From assembly GCF_019565505.1 (NCBI RefSeq), contig NZ_CP067378.1:1116001-1180000 (forward strand): a DNA stretch of 64,000 bases. The letters run 5' to 3'. The notes under the pieces are model-generated. The model was not told the DNA's origin, ran no database searches, and was given only the letters and a program-made list of their open reading frames with translations. This stretch comes from Flavobacterium davisii. GTDB lineage: Bacteria > Bacteroidota > Bacteroidia > Flavobacteriales > Flavobacteriaceae. The position numbers and the translations under genes are program-made. Positions 1 through 9,209 of the stretch are shown piece after piece (the first letter of the stretch is position 1; every line of letters starts with the position of its first letter).

Positions 1-146
1 GGATAACTTACTTCAAACTGTTTGTAAATACGTTTTGAAAAATCAGCAAATGATTCCTCTTCGCACGCCATTACTTTTTGACCATCCATATACAAACCTT
101 CATTACTGAGGGTGCAAACTTTTTGTATGTTGTATTTTGCTTCCAA
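1..146 (-). CDS. Partial ketosynthase-like protein of the flexirubin cluster (N-terminal part only)
   Basis: An open frame runs to the window edge on the minus strand, directly after the ketosynthase stop at 149. It reads through NEGLYMDGQKVMACEEES and then a Phe-Ala-Asp-Phe-Ser-Lys stretch. No ATG lies near the preceding gene, so the start is probably TTG at 146, although the internal ATG in LYMDG is possible. From memory it resembles the start of the short beta-ketoacyl-synthase-like (chain length factor) proteins in Bacteroidota pigment clusters. Only about 48 residues are visible, so the family call is tentative; position and orientation support membership of the cluster. Confidence 0.5.
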   Translation of the reverse strand, partial: MEAKYNIQKVCTLSNEGLYMDGQKVMACEEESFADFSKRIYKQFEVSY

Positions 147-148
147 AA

Positions 149-1273
149 TTACTGTATTTTTTTAAAAACTACTGCCGTATTACATCCACCAAAACCAGAA
201 GCTGTTTTTAATAGCGTATTAATTTCTACTTTATCGGCATGCGTAATCACTCGAATGGGTTGACTAACGCCACACGTTTCATAACCTTTAGATACTATCA
301 ATTGGTTTTGTCTGGCACTTTCTAAAACCATCACCGTTTCTAATAAACCCGAAGCCCCTAATGTATGACCGTAATATCCTTTCATACTATTTACTGGCTT
401 ATCCTGCAATCCCAAACGATTAAAAGCTATAGCTTCCATTTCATCATTATAAGGCGTAGCCGTTCCATGTGCTGAAATGGTATCGATATGATTTGCTTCT
501 ACTCCTGCCTCTTTCAAAGCCGATTGAATACTTCTGTACAAACCTTCTCCTGTTCTTGAAGGACCTGAAATATGATTGGCATCATTTACAGCACCTTCAC
601 CCAATATTTCAAAATCATTTGATTTAATTTCCTCTTCAAAAGAAGTTACATAAACAGCTGCAACGGCTTCACCTAAAGTAACCCCTGTTCGATTAGCATC
701 ATAAGGTTTACAAGGTGCATCGCTCATAGCTTGAAAAGAATTAAATCCAGAAAGCACGAATTCTGTTACTTCATCGCCAGCAATTACATAAGCATTATCA
801 TACAAATCACCTTGAATTAAACGTTTTGCAACCGAAACTGCTAAAATTCCAGAAACACAAGCATTTGATACCACAATAGGCTCAGTAGAAAATCCAAAGT
901 GATGCGCTACTTTTTTTGCCAACGTTGCTAATTGTGCTTGCTCTATAGTTGCTGATTTATTTTCTAATTGAATAATATCGCCTTTGGTAGTTGAAAAAAT
1001 AAATGCCGTACGTTCATTAATTTTTGAGGTATCAATAATTGGCTCTAAAACTTGAACCAATAATTTTTCCATTTTTGACCAACCCTCGGCATTAGATAAA
1101 ATCATATCATTAGGTATAATAGAAGCATAAAAATCTTCTAACATTCCCATACGACTATGTTTTGCAATACCTGATGCACCTTCTTGAATCGCATTCCAGT
1201 TTTGACTTACTGAATTGCCAAGTGGTGTAATACAATTGGATTTTGTAATATAACAGCGTTTCATCTTATTCAA
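149..1273 (-). CDS. Beta-ketoacyl-ACP synthase (FabB/FabF type), flexirubin cluster
   Basis: A 374-residue thiolase-fold ketosynthase that should extend an ACP-bound acyl chain by Claisen condensation. The catalytic triad is complete: Cys139 in NACVSG, His269 in SAHGTATP and His303 in YYGHTLGASG. It is shorter and more divergent than the second ketosynthase at 9210-10433, as expected for a pathway-specific enzyme building the aryl-polyene chain. Met1 overlaps the thioesterase stop by eight bases. Met4 (1264) would start just after that stop and is an equally good choice. It is the last complete gene of a minus-strand run. Confidence 0.85.
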   Translation of the reverse strand: MNKMKRCYITKSNCITPLGNSVSQNWNAIQEGASGIAKHSRMGMLEDFYASIIPNDMILSNAEGWSKMEKLLVQVLEPIIDTSKINERTAFIFSTTKGDIIQLENKSATIEQAQLATLAKKVAHHFGFSTEPIVVSNACVSGILAVSVAKRLIQGDLYDNAYVIAGDEVTEFVLSGFNSFQAMSDAPCKPYDANRTGVTLGEAVAAVYVTSFEEEIKSNDFEILGEGAVNDANHISGPSRTGEGLYRSIQSALKEAGVEANHIDTISAHGTATPYNDEMEAIAFNRLGLQDKPVNSMKGYYGHTLGASGLLETVMVLESARQNQLIVSKGYETCGVSQPIRVITHADKVEINTLLKTASGFGGCNTAVVFKKIQ

Positions 1274-1727
1274 TTAATCCACATTTACGTTTCCATGCCT
1301 CAAAAAAAGGTGGAAGACTTAACGATAAATCCCCATTGCTATCTAAAAAAACTTGTACAGTTTCACCCGTACAGACTACTTGATTATCATTATCAAATAT
1401 TTTGTATCTAAAAATCATTTTAGCAGCGGGAGTATCTACAAAAGTAGTTTCAATTCTAGCTACATCGCCATAACGTAAAGACAATTTATGCTCACAAGAC
1501 GATTTTACTATTGGTGTTGTATACCCATTAGCTTGAACATCGAGATATGAAATCCCATGTTGACGTCCAAAGGCTTCTCTACCATCTTCAAAATAGGTAA
1601 TATAATAGCCATGCCATACGATACCCAAAGGGTCCGTTTCATTAAATCGAACACGAATATCGTGCGCTACCATTAATTCTGGTATTTCTTTACACAGCTC
1701 TTTTCTTTTTATCATAGGTAATTGCAA
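1266..1727 (-). CDS. Acyl-CoA/ACP thioesterase, 4HBT hotdog family
   Basis: A 153-residue single hotdog domain with the 4-hydroxybenzoyl-CoA thioesterase/YbgC signature near residues 29-41 (NETDPLGIVWHGYY), which includes the catalytic Asp of the family. It probably hydrolyses or edits a thioester intermediate of the pigment pathway in the cytoplasm. The gene overlaps the end of the ABC permease by 38 bases, or by 26 if Met5 is the start, which indicates translational coupling. The substrate cannot be read from the sequence. Confidence 0.8.
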   Translation of the reverse strand: MQLPMIKRKELCKEIPELMVAHDIRVRFNETDPLGIVWHGYYITYFEDGREAFGRQHGISYLDVQANGYTTPIVKSSCEHKLSLRYGDVARIETTFVDTPAAKMIFRYKIFDNDNQVVCTGETVQVFLDSNGDLSLSLPPFFEAWKRKCGLIE

Positions 1728-2970
1728 TCGTGATAGTTAAAACAAAAAATAGCACCAATAAAATCAAGTTGGGCAAAATTGTGACAATACCCGCATTACG
1801 TAATAAAACATCGTAAAAGGCATTTAATCCCCAATTCATTGGTGAAATATGTGCTATATACTGCATGATTTTTGGCATAGCAAAAACAGGAACCCAAACA
1901 CCACCCACAGCAGCCAATATAACCACCGAAGTTGCTCCAAAAGGGGCGGATTGTTCTTGTGTTGTAGCCACTGTTCCTAGAAGAATTCCAAAACCAATAG
2001 CTGCTAGTCCTGCTCCTATAGCCACTAAATTCATTAAAAGGAATCGTCCGCTAATATCCAATTGAGGTAATCCTAAATAAGGAAAGACATACAATCCTAC
2101 TAACATCATTAACCAAAACTGGATAATACATATTAATAAGTAAGTAATGGTTTTCCCTAAGATAACGGTACTGTAAGAAACAGGATTTGTTATTAAACGG
2201 ATAAATGTTCCTTGGCTCTTTTCTTTCACAATATTAATAGACAAAGGGACAACGATAAAAAAGATGGCAAACAAAGTCCACGCGGGTACATTATGCTGTA
2301 CCGAATTTGGTATTACTTCTTTGTTATCAATTTTCGGAACAATTTCTTTATAATTTATAAAACTTTTTTGTTCAAAAAGTTCCCCATCTGTTTCTCCCAT
2401 TTGCTCTTGAAAAGAAGCATAAATAGTTTTATTTTCAATCGTAGCTACCATTTTATCGATAGCGTTTTTGATACCATTTTTAAAACTTAATTGAGATGCT
2501 GGGTCAAAATATAATTTGATTTCCTTTGAAGCAATAGTTTGGGCTGAAGGTATACTTTCTTCTGCTGCTACCCCAAAGCTACTCATGATTTTTTCAACAT
2601 TCTGATTTACTTTGGCTTGTAAATCGGTACTTAATTTTTCTGGAACTACTATGGCTAATTGGTATTTACCCGAAAAAACTAAATCTTTAGCAACATTTTC
2701 AGTTAATTTTTTACCATTAGACGTTGTAATTACTTCTAAAGAACCGCTTTTATTCAGATTTTCAATAATAGTTTTAGAAATATCCCCATTGTCTTGGTCT
2801 ACTAATAAAACAGGAATTTTTGCATCGGATACGGATTTAAATGCGCCATCTTGAATTAAAGTTATCGTGATGATTAGTACCAAAGGCATTACAAATAGAA
2901 TGACTAAACCACCCAAATCACGTTTAAGCAATAATACTTCTTTATATATGGACATCCAAAGTTTATGCAT
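1690..2970 (-). CDS. ABC-2 type transporter permease of the pigment cluster
   Basis: A 426-residue inner-membrane protein with the ABC-2 layout: one N-terminal membrane segment (about residues 22-40), a large extracytoplasmic loop rich in Lys/Asp/Asn up to about 225, then five or so C-terminal hydrophobic segments. It overlaps the ATPase gene by eight bases and will form the exporter with it. In flexirubin clusters such exporters are assumed to move the finished lipid or a precursor towards the outer membrane; that role is inferred from context. Confidence 0.88.
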   Translation of the reverse strand: MHKLWMSIYKEVLLLKRDLGGLVILFVMPLVLIITITLIQDGAFKSVSDAKIPVLLVDQDNGDISKTIIENLNKSGSLEVITTSNGKKLTENVAKDLVFSGKYQLAIVVPEKLSTDLQAKVNQNVEKIMSSFGVAAEESIPSAQTIASKEIKLYFDPASQLSFKNGIKNAIDKMVATIENKTIYASFQEQMGETDGELFEQKSFINYKEIVPKIDNKEVIPNSVQHNVPAWTLFAIFFIVVPLSINIVKEKSQGTFIRLITNPVSYSTVILGKTITYLLICIIQFWLMMLVGLYVFPYLGLPQLDISGRFLLMNLVAIGAGLAAIGFGILLGTVATTQEQSAPFGATSVVILAAVGGVWVPVFAMPKIMQYIAHISPMNWGLNAFYDVLLRNAGIVTILPNLILLVLFFVLTITIAITYDKKKRAV

Positions 2971-3718
2971 TGTCTCTTAATTCTTTTCCAGTTAAAGCAA
3001 TAAAAACATCTTCCAAATTATGTGCATTCGGCGTGTTTTGAATCAATTCTGTAGGAGTTCCTTCGGCAAAAATAGTACCTCTATCAATAATCGCTATTTT
3101 GTTACAGAAATCCTGTGCTTCTGTTAAATGATGTGAGGTATAAACTATAGTAGTTCCTTGTGCATTTAACTCTTTCAAAAAGTCTATTATTACATTTTTT
3201 GATTGTACATCAACACCTACAGTGGGTTCATCTAAAAACAAGACTTTAGGATTATGCAAAATTCCTGCAATCAGGTTCACTCTACGTTTCATTCCTCCTG
3301 AAAAAGTTTCAACAGGTTTATGAGCAAACTTTAACAAACCTAAATAATCTAATAATTCATCTACTTTGGTGCGTAATTCTTTCCCTTTCAAACCTAACAT
3401 ACTACCAAAATACAACAGATTTTCACGAGCTGTCAAGGTAGGATATAAAGCATACTCTTGAGGTACTACTCCTATACGTTGCTTAATTAAATTAGCATCT
3501 GTAGCATAGGTTAAACCATCGATACTAAAAGTCCCAGAGGTAGGTTTGACTAAACCACAAAGCATCGAAATTAAAGTAGTTTTTCCAGCTCCATTAGGAC
3601 CTAACAATCCGAAGATATCATTTTGGGCTATAGCTAAATTCAAATCGTTTACTGAAAAGAAATCAGCTCCTTTATATTGCTTATAAAGCTTGGTAATATG
3701 TATAATATGATTATCCAT
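2963..3718 (-). CDS. ABC transporter ATP-binding protein
   Basis: A 251-residue ATPase with Walker A GPNGAGKT at residues 40-47, Q-loop (VVPQEY) near 85-90, signature FSGGM at 139-143 and Walker B LFLDEP at 160-165, followed by a switch His in TSHH. It pairs with the overlapping ABC-2 permease downstream and overlaps the BtrH-like gene upstream by eight bases. The ATPase is of the DrrA/NatA type, which powers ABC-2 exporters of lipids or drugs. Confidence 0.92.
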   Translation of the reverse strand: MDNHIIHITKLYKQYKGADFFSVNDLNLAIAQNDIFGLLGPNGAGKTTLISMLCGLVKPTSGTFSIDGLTYATDANLIKQRIGVVPQEYALYPTLTARENLLYFGSMLGLKGKELRTKVDELLDYLGLLKFAHKPVETFSGGMKRRVNLIAGILHNPKVLFLDEPTVGVDVQSKNVIIDFLKELNAQGTTIVYTSHHLTEAQDFCNKIAIIDRGTIFAEGTPTELIQNTPNAHNLEDVFIALTGKELRDNA

Positions 3719-4718
3719 GAATTACACTGCTTTTTTTTAGTTTTTTGAAAAAATGCTCTTCCAATTGTGCTAACTGTTCTAGCTCTGTAGCCAAAGTATT
3801 ATACACATCATTTTGGTTACTTCTGTTTTTGTACACACGAGCCGCCATAACAGCAAAGTCTCTCCAGCGGTCTCCAATTTCAGTCATTTCTTTAGACAAT
3901 TCTAACAATGACTCATTTTTTAATATCACAGAAGCTTCTTGCAAGAAAGCCGCATATATAAAACGGAAACCACCACCACCCGTTCCTATCTCTTCTTGCA
4001 TACGCACCATTTGAGCTAAATAATGGTTCGCTACTTTTACGCCACGTTTTGATGGCCAAATGCGAATATGTTTCGCTAAACGTCTCATTCCCGCAACACC
4101 AATTAAAGGTAGCGGCGCTAACATATCTTTACAGGTATTCTTTATGCCTTTTACAATTGCTTTTTCTAATTGCAATTGACTAGGAATATTCACTGGAAAA
4201 TACATGTGCCCTTTTGGAGCTAAAGCTCCTTTAGCAAAACGTACTTTTTCTAATTCCTTTTCGGTCAAAGTTGTTACGGTTTGCATTACAGGGTCACTGA
4301 TTAAATAAGTTCCATTTTCTTTTCCATATACCACAAGATTATGGGCGTTGAAATGAAAACGGTATTCATCAGGGAAATAAGTAAGATTATAAACACCTAC
4401 TTGTAGTCCTGTAGGCATATTATTTTTTAAATTAGCATCTAAAGCTAGTTGCGCTTTTTCAGCAGATGCAAAACGTTGTCTCTTTACTGTAATTCCTAAA
4501 CGTTTTGCTGCTTTATTGAAAATACTTCCGGGCATTGGGCGGTAGCTGATAGCTGGCGCGTGATTCACCTTCAATAAAGGAAAATAGAAGAAAAACAAAC
4601 CTGAACCAATACCGAAAACCATAGGTTCACTTAAATTGATTCCGTTAAACTTTAATAAGTTTGATGCGACACCGTTTTCACAATGTGCAGACTGATGGTG
4701 TGTAAAATTAATCTCCAT
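3711..4718 (-). CDS. BtrH N-terminal domain protein (peptidase-like acyl transfer fold)
   Basis: A 335-residue protein whose N-terminus (HHQSAHCENGVASNLL, then GIGSGLFFFYFP) matches the butirosin biosynthesis protein H N-terminal domain. Known BtrH transfers an acyl group from an ACP to an acceptor using a Cys-His pair; Cys13 and the following segment fit that pattern. The C-terminal half (about 190-335) is the conserved extension found with this domain. Placed between an ACP/ketosynthase set and an exporter, it may transfer the aryl-polyene chain from ACP, which is an inference. It touches the 134-aa gene with a one-base overlap. Confidence 0.72.
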   Translation of the reverse strand: MEINFTHHQSAHCENGVASNLLKFNGINLSEPMVFGIGSGLFFFYFPLLKVNHAPAISYRPMPGSIFNKAAKRLGITVKRQRFASAEKAQLALDANLKNNMPTGLQVGVYNLTYFPDEYRFHFNAHNLVVYGKENGTYLISDPVMQTVTTLTEKELEKVRFAKGALAPKGHMYFPVNIPSQLQLEKAIVKGIKNTCKDMLAPLPLIGVAGMRRLAKHIRIWPSKRGVKVANHYLAQMVRMQEEIGTGGGGFRFIYAAFLQEASVILKNESLLELSKEMTEIGDRWRDFAVMAARVYKNRSNQNDVYNTLATELEQLAQLEEHFFKKLKKSSVIHG

Positions 4719-5122
4719 TATATCCCTCTAAAATTTTTCAATTCATCTATCGTTATTTCAAATGCATCGGCATAACGCTGTAATTGTTTTTCCGTCAGTT
4801 TTTTAAAAACGTTTGGTTTTCCATGACGCTTTACACGCCAAGTCCACATAGAAACATAACCTGCTAAGGTTACCCAATCCATTTTGTGAACTTCCATAAA
4901 ATATACAATAGGGCTCACTAAACCATTTTTAACTTGTTCATTAGCCCATTGCACACGCTCTTTTATATCTTGCATAGAATGCTCCAATGCAATCGTTTTA
5001 GGTTCCCAACCACTGCTTAAAGCGGTAGTATATTGACCATCTTTATCAACTGCATAACAAAGCTCTTTCATATTATTTTTGGAAAGATTACTTTGGTCTT
5101 GAGGCACTTCTTCTTTTTTCAT
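4718..5122 (-). CDS. Conserved hypothetical protein of the flexirubin cluster
   Basis: 134 residues, no signal peptide or membrane segment. The middle carries two tryptophan-rich patches (MDWVTLAGYV and MWTWRVKRHG). The C-terminus (LTEKQLQRYADAFEITIDEL) looks like the last helices of an XRE-type helix-turn-helix, but the first recognition helices are not convincing. It is tightly coupled to the BtrH-like gene downstream and lies four bases after the dehydratase gene, so it is part of the pigment operon. Its function is unknown; it could be a partner of the acyltransferase or a small regulator. Confidence 0.6.
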   Translation of the reverse strand: MKKEEVPQDQSNLSKNNMKELCYAVDKDGQYTTALSSGWEPKTIALEHSMQDIKERVQWANEQVKNGLVSPIVYFMEVHKMDWVTLAGYVSMWTWRVKRHGKPNVFKKLTEKQLQRYADAFEITIDELKNFRGI

Positions 5123-5125
5123 TTT

Positions 5126-5599
5126 TTAATTCGTTTCTTGAATAAACAAATTCAATTCTGCTTCTAACACTAATTTATCCGCTATAAATGTTTTACATTC
5201 CATAGTACAAATACAATAATTATCGCTATCAAAACGTGATTTCAATACGGATTCTGTAATTATAGTTTCACCCACTTTAGGCAATCCAAAAAGTGACACT
5301 TTTTTAATTCCACTAATGAAACCGATTACCTTAACATCTTCTTTAATTTGCTGATTTTCGTCTACAAAAAAAGTTTGCCCTACAATAGATGAACAGGTTT
5401 GCGCCGCATTTTCAACCATACCTGCTTCTGCAAAAAAACCATCCGTAACAAAAATATTGTCTGCTTTTATCTCAAAGATCGTTTTAACAGTCGTTTCGGA
5501 CAAATTCAAAATATAGTCCACCATAAGCATAGGTGCTCGATGAGGCAAAAAATTTTGAATTTCAATAAGTTCTTCTGTATTATTCATTTGCTCCAGCAA
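5126..5599 (-). CDS. 3-hydroxyacyl-ACP dehydratase, FabZ-like hotdog
   Basis: 157 residues with the FabZ motif FLPHRAPMLMVD, which carries the catalytic His, and an acidic partner in AEAGMVENAAQ. It should remove water from 3-hydroxyacyl-ACP to set the conjugated double bonds of the polyene. It overlaps the next hotdog gene (5580-6032) by 20 bases. Because its neighbour lacks the catalytic His, this copy is the likely active subunit of a pair. Confidence 0.8.
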   Translation of the reverse strand: MLEQMNNTEELIEIQNFLPHRAPMLMVDYILNLSETTVKTIFEIKADNIFVTDGFFAEAGMVENAAQTCSSIVGQTFFVDENQQIKEDVKVIGFISGIKKVSLFGLPKVGETIITESVLKSRFDSDNYCICTMECKTFIADKLVLEAELNLFIQETN

Positions 5600-6032
5600 T
5601 TACCGTTTTCATTTTTCCTGTAGCAATAATTTCTCCTTCAATAGTAGCGGTCATTTCAACCAGCGTCACGCCCATAAATTCCTGCAAAATAGCAACTTGC
5701 GTTGTAATAAATTCACCTAGTTTAGGCAATCTATTGATTTGAATACCATTAATAGAACCTATGTATCCTGTAGGAGCTGGTTCATTTTTCAAATAGTATT
5801 GGTATCCGGTATAAATAGCAACGGATTGTGCCATGTGTTCAATCAAGCCTGATTCTTGAAATATACCTTCTGAAGTAAAAATATTTTCAGCAACCACAGT
5901 TAATCCTGCTACTACGCTTCCTTCTTCAAACGACACTAATGTATCGACCATGACAAAAGGGAACTTTTGTGGAATTAATTGTTCCACGAAAGTTTTATCT
6001 ACTATTGGAAATACTTGTTGTGTCATTAGCAA
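5580..6032 (-). CDS. FabZ-like hotdog protein lacking the catalytic histidine
   Basis: 150 residues aligned by eye to its neighbour and to FabZ. The usual LPHR(Y/F)P becomes LIPQKFPFVMVD, so the active-site His is replaced by Gln, while the acidic residue in QESGLIEHMAQ remains. This suggests a non-catalytic partner of the dehydratase at 5126-5599, like the unequal subunits seen in aryl-polyene dehydratase pairs; that reading is inferred. The gene overlaps its neighbours on both sides (20 and 7 bases). Confidence 0.72.
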   Translation of the reverse strand: MLMTQQVFPIVDKTFVEQLIPQKFPFVMVDTLVSFEEGSVVAGLTVVAENIFTSEGIFQESGLIEHMAQSVAIYTGYQYYLKNEPAPTGYIGSINGIQINRLPKLGEFITTQVAILQEFMGVTLVEMTATIEGEIIATGKMKTVIAGANE

Positions 6033-7159
6033 ACTGTTAAATAAGCATACGAGTATGAAAACCTACCACTTTCAGGCACCGACAATAATATTTTGTCCCC
6101 TTTTTTCAAACGGTCTGAATTCATTAATTCTTCTAACATTAAATAGATAGATGCTGAACCTACATTTCCAACGTTACTCAAATTCATAAACCAATTTTCC
6201 ATTGGTACACCTACACCTACTTTTTCTAATTCTGCGGCCAGACCTTTCACAAAATAATGTGAAGATACATGTGGCAAGAAATAATCAATTTCTGTAGCAC
6301 TTACTTTATTTTTATCAAGAGCATTTTTCATACTCTCAGCACCTTTAATTAAGATTTGCGCGTCTAATAATTTCACATCTTGTTTGATTGAAAAAACGGA
6401 CTGTTTCAACCATTCATTGGCAGAATAGTCACTCCAAGGCTTAATCGAGCCATCTTCTCTTTTATCACCACCCGCATACATACAAGCTTCCAATTCATGG
6501 GCATACGAATACGATTCCATCCATTCTACCTTCAACGAACGTTCGCCTCTTGGTTGATTTTCTAAAAGAAATGCACCTGCTCCATCAGACAACATCCAAC
6601 GTAAGAAATCTTTTTTGAAAGCAATGATAGGTTGCTCTTCTAAAGATTTTAAGTTTACAACTTCATTCTCAAAACGGTCAGCTAACATCCAAGTTGATAC
6701 ACGCTCAGAACCTGTTGCAATTGCATTAGCAGTATTTCCTGATTTTACAGACATATAGGCAAACTTCATTGCAATCATACCGGCATTACAAACTCCTGAC
6801 GAAGAATTCAATTCAACAGGTTTGTTTTGTAACAATCCATGTACCATAGCTGCATGCGATGGTAACAAATGGTCAGGGGTAGAAGTACCACAAGATAACA
6901 ATTCGATATTTTGCGCATCAAAATCCGCATCAAACAACGATTCGATCGCTTTTTGAGTTAAATCTGCATTGGAATGTGTTGGCACACCATTATTATCTAT
7001 TGCATAATAACGTGAAGTAATTCCGTTATTACGCAAAATAATGCGTCTTGCTTTAGAGGTTTTATTGTCAATTAATCCCAAATAAGATTCCATCTCCTCA
7101 TTGGCAATGGGATTATTTGGTAAAAATTTTCCAGAACGAGTAATGTAAACGTCAAACAT
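6026..7159 (-). CDS. darB: Ketosynthase III family enzyme, DarB-like
   Basis: 377 residues of FabH-type fold with Cys124 (SSGVCNAGM), His297 (FLPHVSSH) and Asn332 (SNVGNVGSAS) forming the catalytic triad. DarB enzymes join two acyl chains into a 1,3-cyclohexanedione, the step that makes the dialkylresorcinol part of flexirubin. The assignment rests on the family plus the adjacent DarA-like gene four bases downstream. Starter-unit loading of the polyene is the alternative role for a FabH-like protein here. Confidence 0.75.
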   Translation of the reverse strand: MFDVYITRSGKFLPNNPIANEEMESYLGLIDNKTSKARRIILRNNGITSRYYAIDNNGVPTHSNADLTQKAIESLFDADFDAQNIELLSCGTSTPDHLLPSHAAMVHGLLQNKPVELNSSSGVCNAGMIAMKFAYMSVKSGNTANAIATGSERVSTWMLADRFENEVVNLKSLEEQPIIAFKKDFLRWMLSDGAGAFLLENQPRGERSLKVEWMESYSYAHELEACMYAGGDKREDGSIKPWSDYSANEWLKQSVFSIKQDVKLLDAQILIKGAESMKNALDKNKVSATEIDYFLPHVSSHYFVKGLAAELEKVGVGVPMENWFMNLSNVGNVGSASIYLMLEELMNSDRLKKGDKILLSVPESGRFSYSYAYLTVC

Positions 7160-7163
7160 ATAT

Positions 7164-8061
7164 TTATACTCCTTGATAATAGGCTTTTAGTTTTTTAATT
7201 TTATTATTGATAAATGGGCGTTTTAAAAGATATATCAAATACACCAAAGGTGAGATACACCAAATTGCAACAAACAGATAATAGTTAAATACCTTTAACC
7301 AAAAAGGTCTTGATTTCGTTTTCTTGATGATAAGATTAGCCCAAATCTTAAACATTTTATTTGCTTTTGTATCCATTTCGATTAAAAATGGACGCACTTC
7401 TACTGCATTATGTGCTACTAATTCATTCTGAAGCGGTATACTTTTATCTTTTAGATAATTTATAATCACCTTTCCAAATTTTGTAGCTTCCTTTATTTCA
7501 GATTCTGATACACTGGTTTTGGAAAAATACCTAAATATTTTTCTTTCTTCCCTGTGAACATCCACTGAACAATTGTAATTACACTAATGTGGTTGATATT
7601 TCGATCTACCAGTACAATATTCCCTGTAAGTTTTGCACCCAATTCCTGTAATTGCTTTTTCACTTTTTCTTGTGCTAATGCCCACATATTTCTGGCACCA
7701 ATTACGGTAACCACTTCGGTGTCTTTAAAAAGTTGTTTTGCTATGGCACTCTTCAAAAAAGAATTCATTGGAATGGAAGGACTCAAATACCAAACTTGAT
7801 AACCTAAAATTATCAAATCATATTTTTGATGTAGCACTTCGTTTTGAGGGTCTTTTAATTCGGAAGGAATTTGCAAAAAGACTCCGGGAAAGCGTCAAAA
7901 AATGCAGCTTTATCCCATGGAAAAGGAAAACTCTTGTCAATAGAAATAGTATAATAACTTACCTCAATATCACTTTCACCTACAAGTGGTGCAGCTATAT
8001 TTTGGGTAATTTGAGTTAACTGACCGGATTGACTAAATTGTACTACTAAAACTTTTTTCAT
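7164..8061 (-). CDS. darA: Dialkylresorcinol-forming enzyme DarA-like (two frameshifts in this sequence)
   Basis: The N-terminus KKVLVVQFSQSGQLTQIT is a flavodoxin-like nucleotide-binding start and matches my recollection of Bacteroidota DarA proteins. Three overlapping frames join into one protein of about 299 residues. A T is missing from a run near 7874-7879, so that after PESF the intended reading is LQIPSELKD. A G is missing near 7511-7516, so that after FPKP it is GVSESEIKEA. The C-terminal part (after about 230) has hydrophobic segments. DarA is known to act with DarB to give the aromatic resorcinol head group. The breaks look like consensus errors because both sides are well conserved. 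Confidence 0.7.
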
Positions 8062-8074
8062 TTGTTTTTTTTAA

Positions 8075-8953
8075 CTACTGCAGTTTTTTCCAGAAATCGA
8101 AATAATTAAACCATTGCAAAGGGTATTTTTCTAAAATACTTTCTACACTTTGCGTATAGGCTTTTAGTAACCCTTTTTCATCTCTACGTTTCACATCCGC
8201 CACGCGCGCATACAAATGATAATGTAAATTGGCTTCTTTCATCACATATACAAAAACAACGGGTGCTTGTAAACGTGAGGCAATTAAAAAAGGACCTGCA
8301 GGGAAAAGTGCTTTTTCACCTAATAATGCTTCTTCAAAACATTTATTCCCTTCAAAATAGCGGTCACCTGTAAAACAAATCAATTCGTTATTAGACAAAG
8401 CTTGATTAATTTCAAAAATATGAGATAAATCTTCGCGAACGATAATAAACTTAATAGATGGTTTTTTGGTTACTGTTTCCAAATATTGTTTGATTACAGA
8501 ATGTTCCAAATCGGTCGTGACCAAGTTGATTTGACAATCGAAATCAATTTCACCAAAAAAATGCTCAGCGATTTCAAAATTACCTACATGGGCACTAATT
8601 AAAACGCCCCCTTTCTTTTCTGCTAATAATTTTTTAAGATTTTCGATACCGTCAAACTCGTAGGTAAACTTATTTCTTAATCCAGCTGAAATAGCCGTTT
8701 TATCAATGAGCGTTTGCCCAAAAACGAAATAACTAACATAGATATTAAAAAATGCTTTTAGTCGGTTTTGCTTTTGACGCTGGTGCAAATAATAAAATAT
8801 GGCTCTATTAGTCTTAAACTGTGTTAGAAAATAATAAAAAGCTACGAAAACGAGAACGCTGTATGCCATTCTGATTCCTAGCTTTTTAATACAAAAAACA
8901 AAAATTTTGTATCCTAATAGAGTGCCTTTGGATTTACCATCCCATTGACTCAT
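8075..8953 (-). CDS. LpxL/HtrB-type lysophospholipid acyltransferase
   Basis: 292 residues with an N-terminal membrane anchor (about 28-45), the HX4E acyltransferase motif in SAHVGNFEIAEHFF and a later FTGDRYFEGNKCFEE block typical of the LpxL/HtrB family. In flexirubin loci this enzyme is thought to attach an acyl chain to the aryl polyene or resorcinol at the inner face of the inner membrane. It lies 13 bases before darA and six bases after the ACP, so the substrate is probably ACP-bound. Confidence 0.82.
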   Translation of the reverse strand: MSQWDGKSKGTLLGYKIFVFCIKKLGIRMAYSVLVFVAFYYFLTQFKTNRAIFYYLHQRQKQNRLKAFFNIYVSYFVFGQTLIDKTAISAGLRNKFTYEFDGIENLKKLLAEKKGGVLISAHVGNFEIAEHFFGEIDFDCQINLVTTDLEHSVIKQYLETVTKKPSIKFIIVREDLSHIFEINQALSNNELICFTGDRYFEGNKCFEEALLGEKALFPAGPFLIASRLQAPVVFVYVMKEANLHYHLYARVADVKRRDEKGLLKAYTQSVESILEKYPLQWFNYFDFWKKLQ

Positions 8954-8959
8954 TGTACT

Positions 8960-9208
8960 TTATTTTTGTGCTATTTTTGTTTCAATTAAATTGTAAAAAT
9001 CTTGGAAAGTTACGATGCCTGCAAAATCAGCTTCCACTAATTTCACACCAAAACTTGATTCAATCGAAACTACTAAATCTACATAATCTAAACTATCTAA
9101 TCCTAATGTTTCTTTTAAATTAGCATCGGCTGTAATGGCATCTCCATCTACCTCAAATTCATCTACAAGAATTTCATTAATTTTTTCTAAAATAACTGCT
9201 GCTTCCAT
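8960..9208 (-). CDS. Acyl carrier protein
   Basis: 82 residues, acidic, with the phosphopantetheine attachment site Ser39 in LGLDSLDYVD. It carries the growing pigment chain. The gene sits one base after the ketosynthase stop (9210), so the two are co-translated. The typical four-helix ACP length and the Asp-Ser-Leu motif make the call secure; assignment to the pigment rather than housekeeping fatty acid synthesis is from context. Confidence 0.92.
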   Translation of the reverse strand: MEAAVILEKINEILVDEFEVDGDAITADANLKETLGLDSLDYVDLVVSIESSFGVKLVEADFAGIVTFQDFYNLIETKIAQK

Positions 9209-9209
9209 T

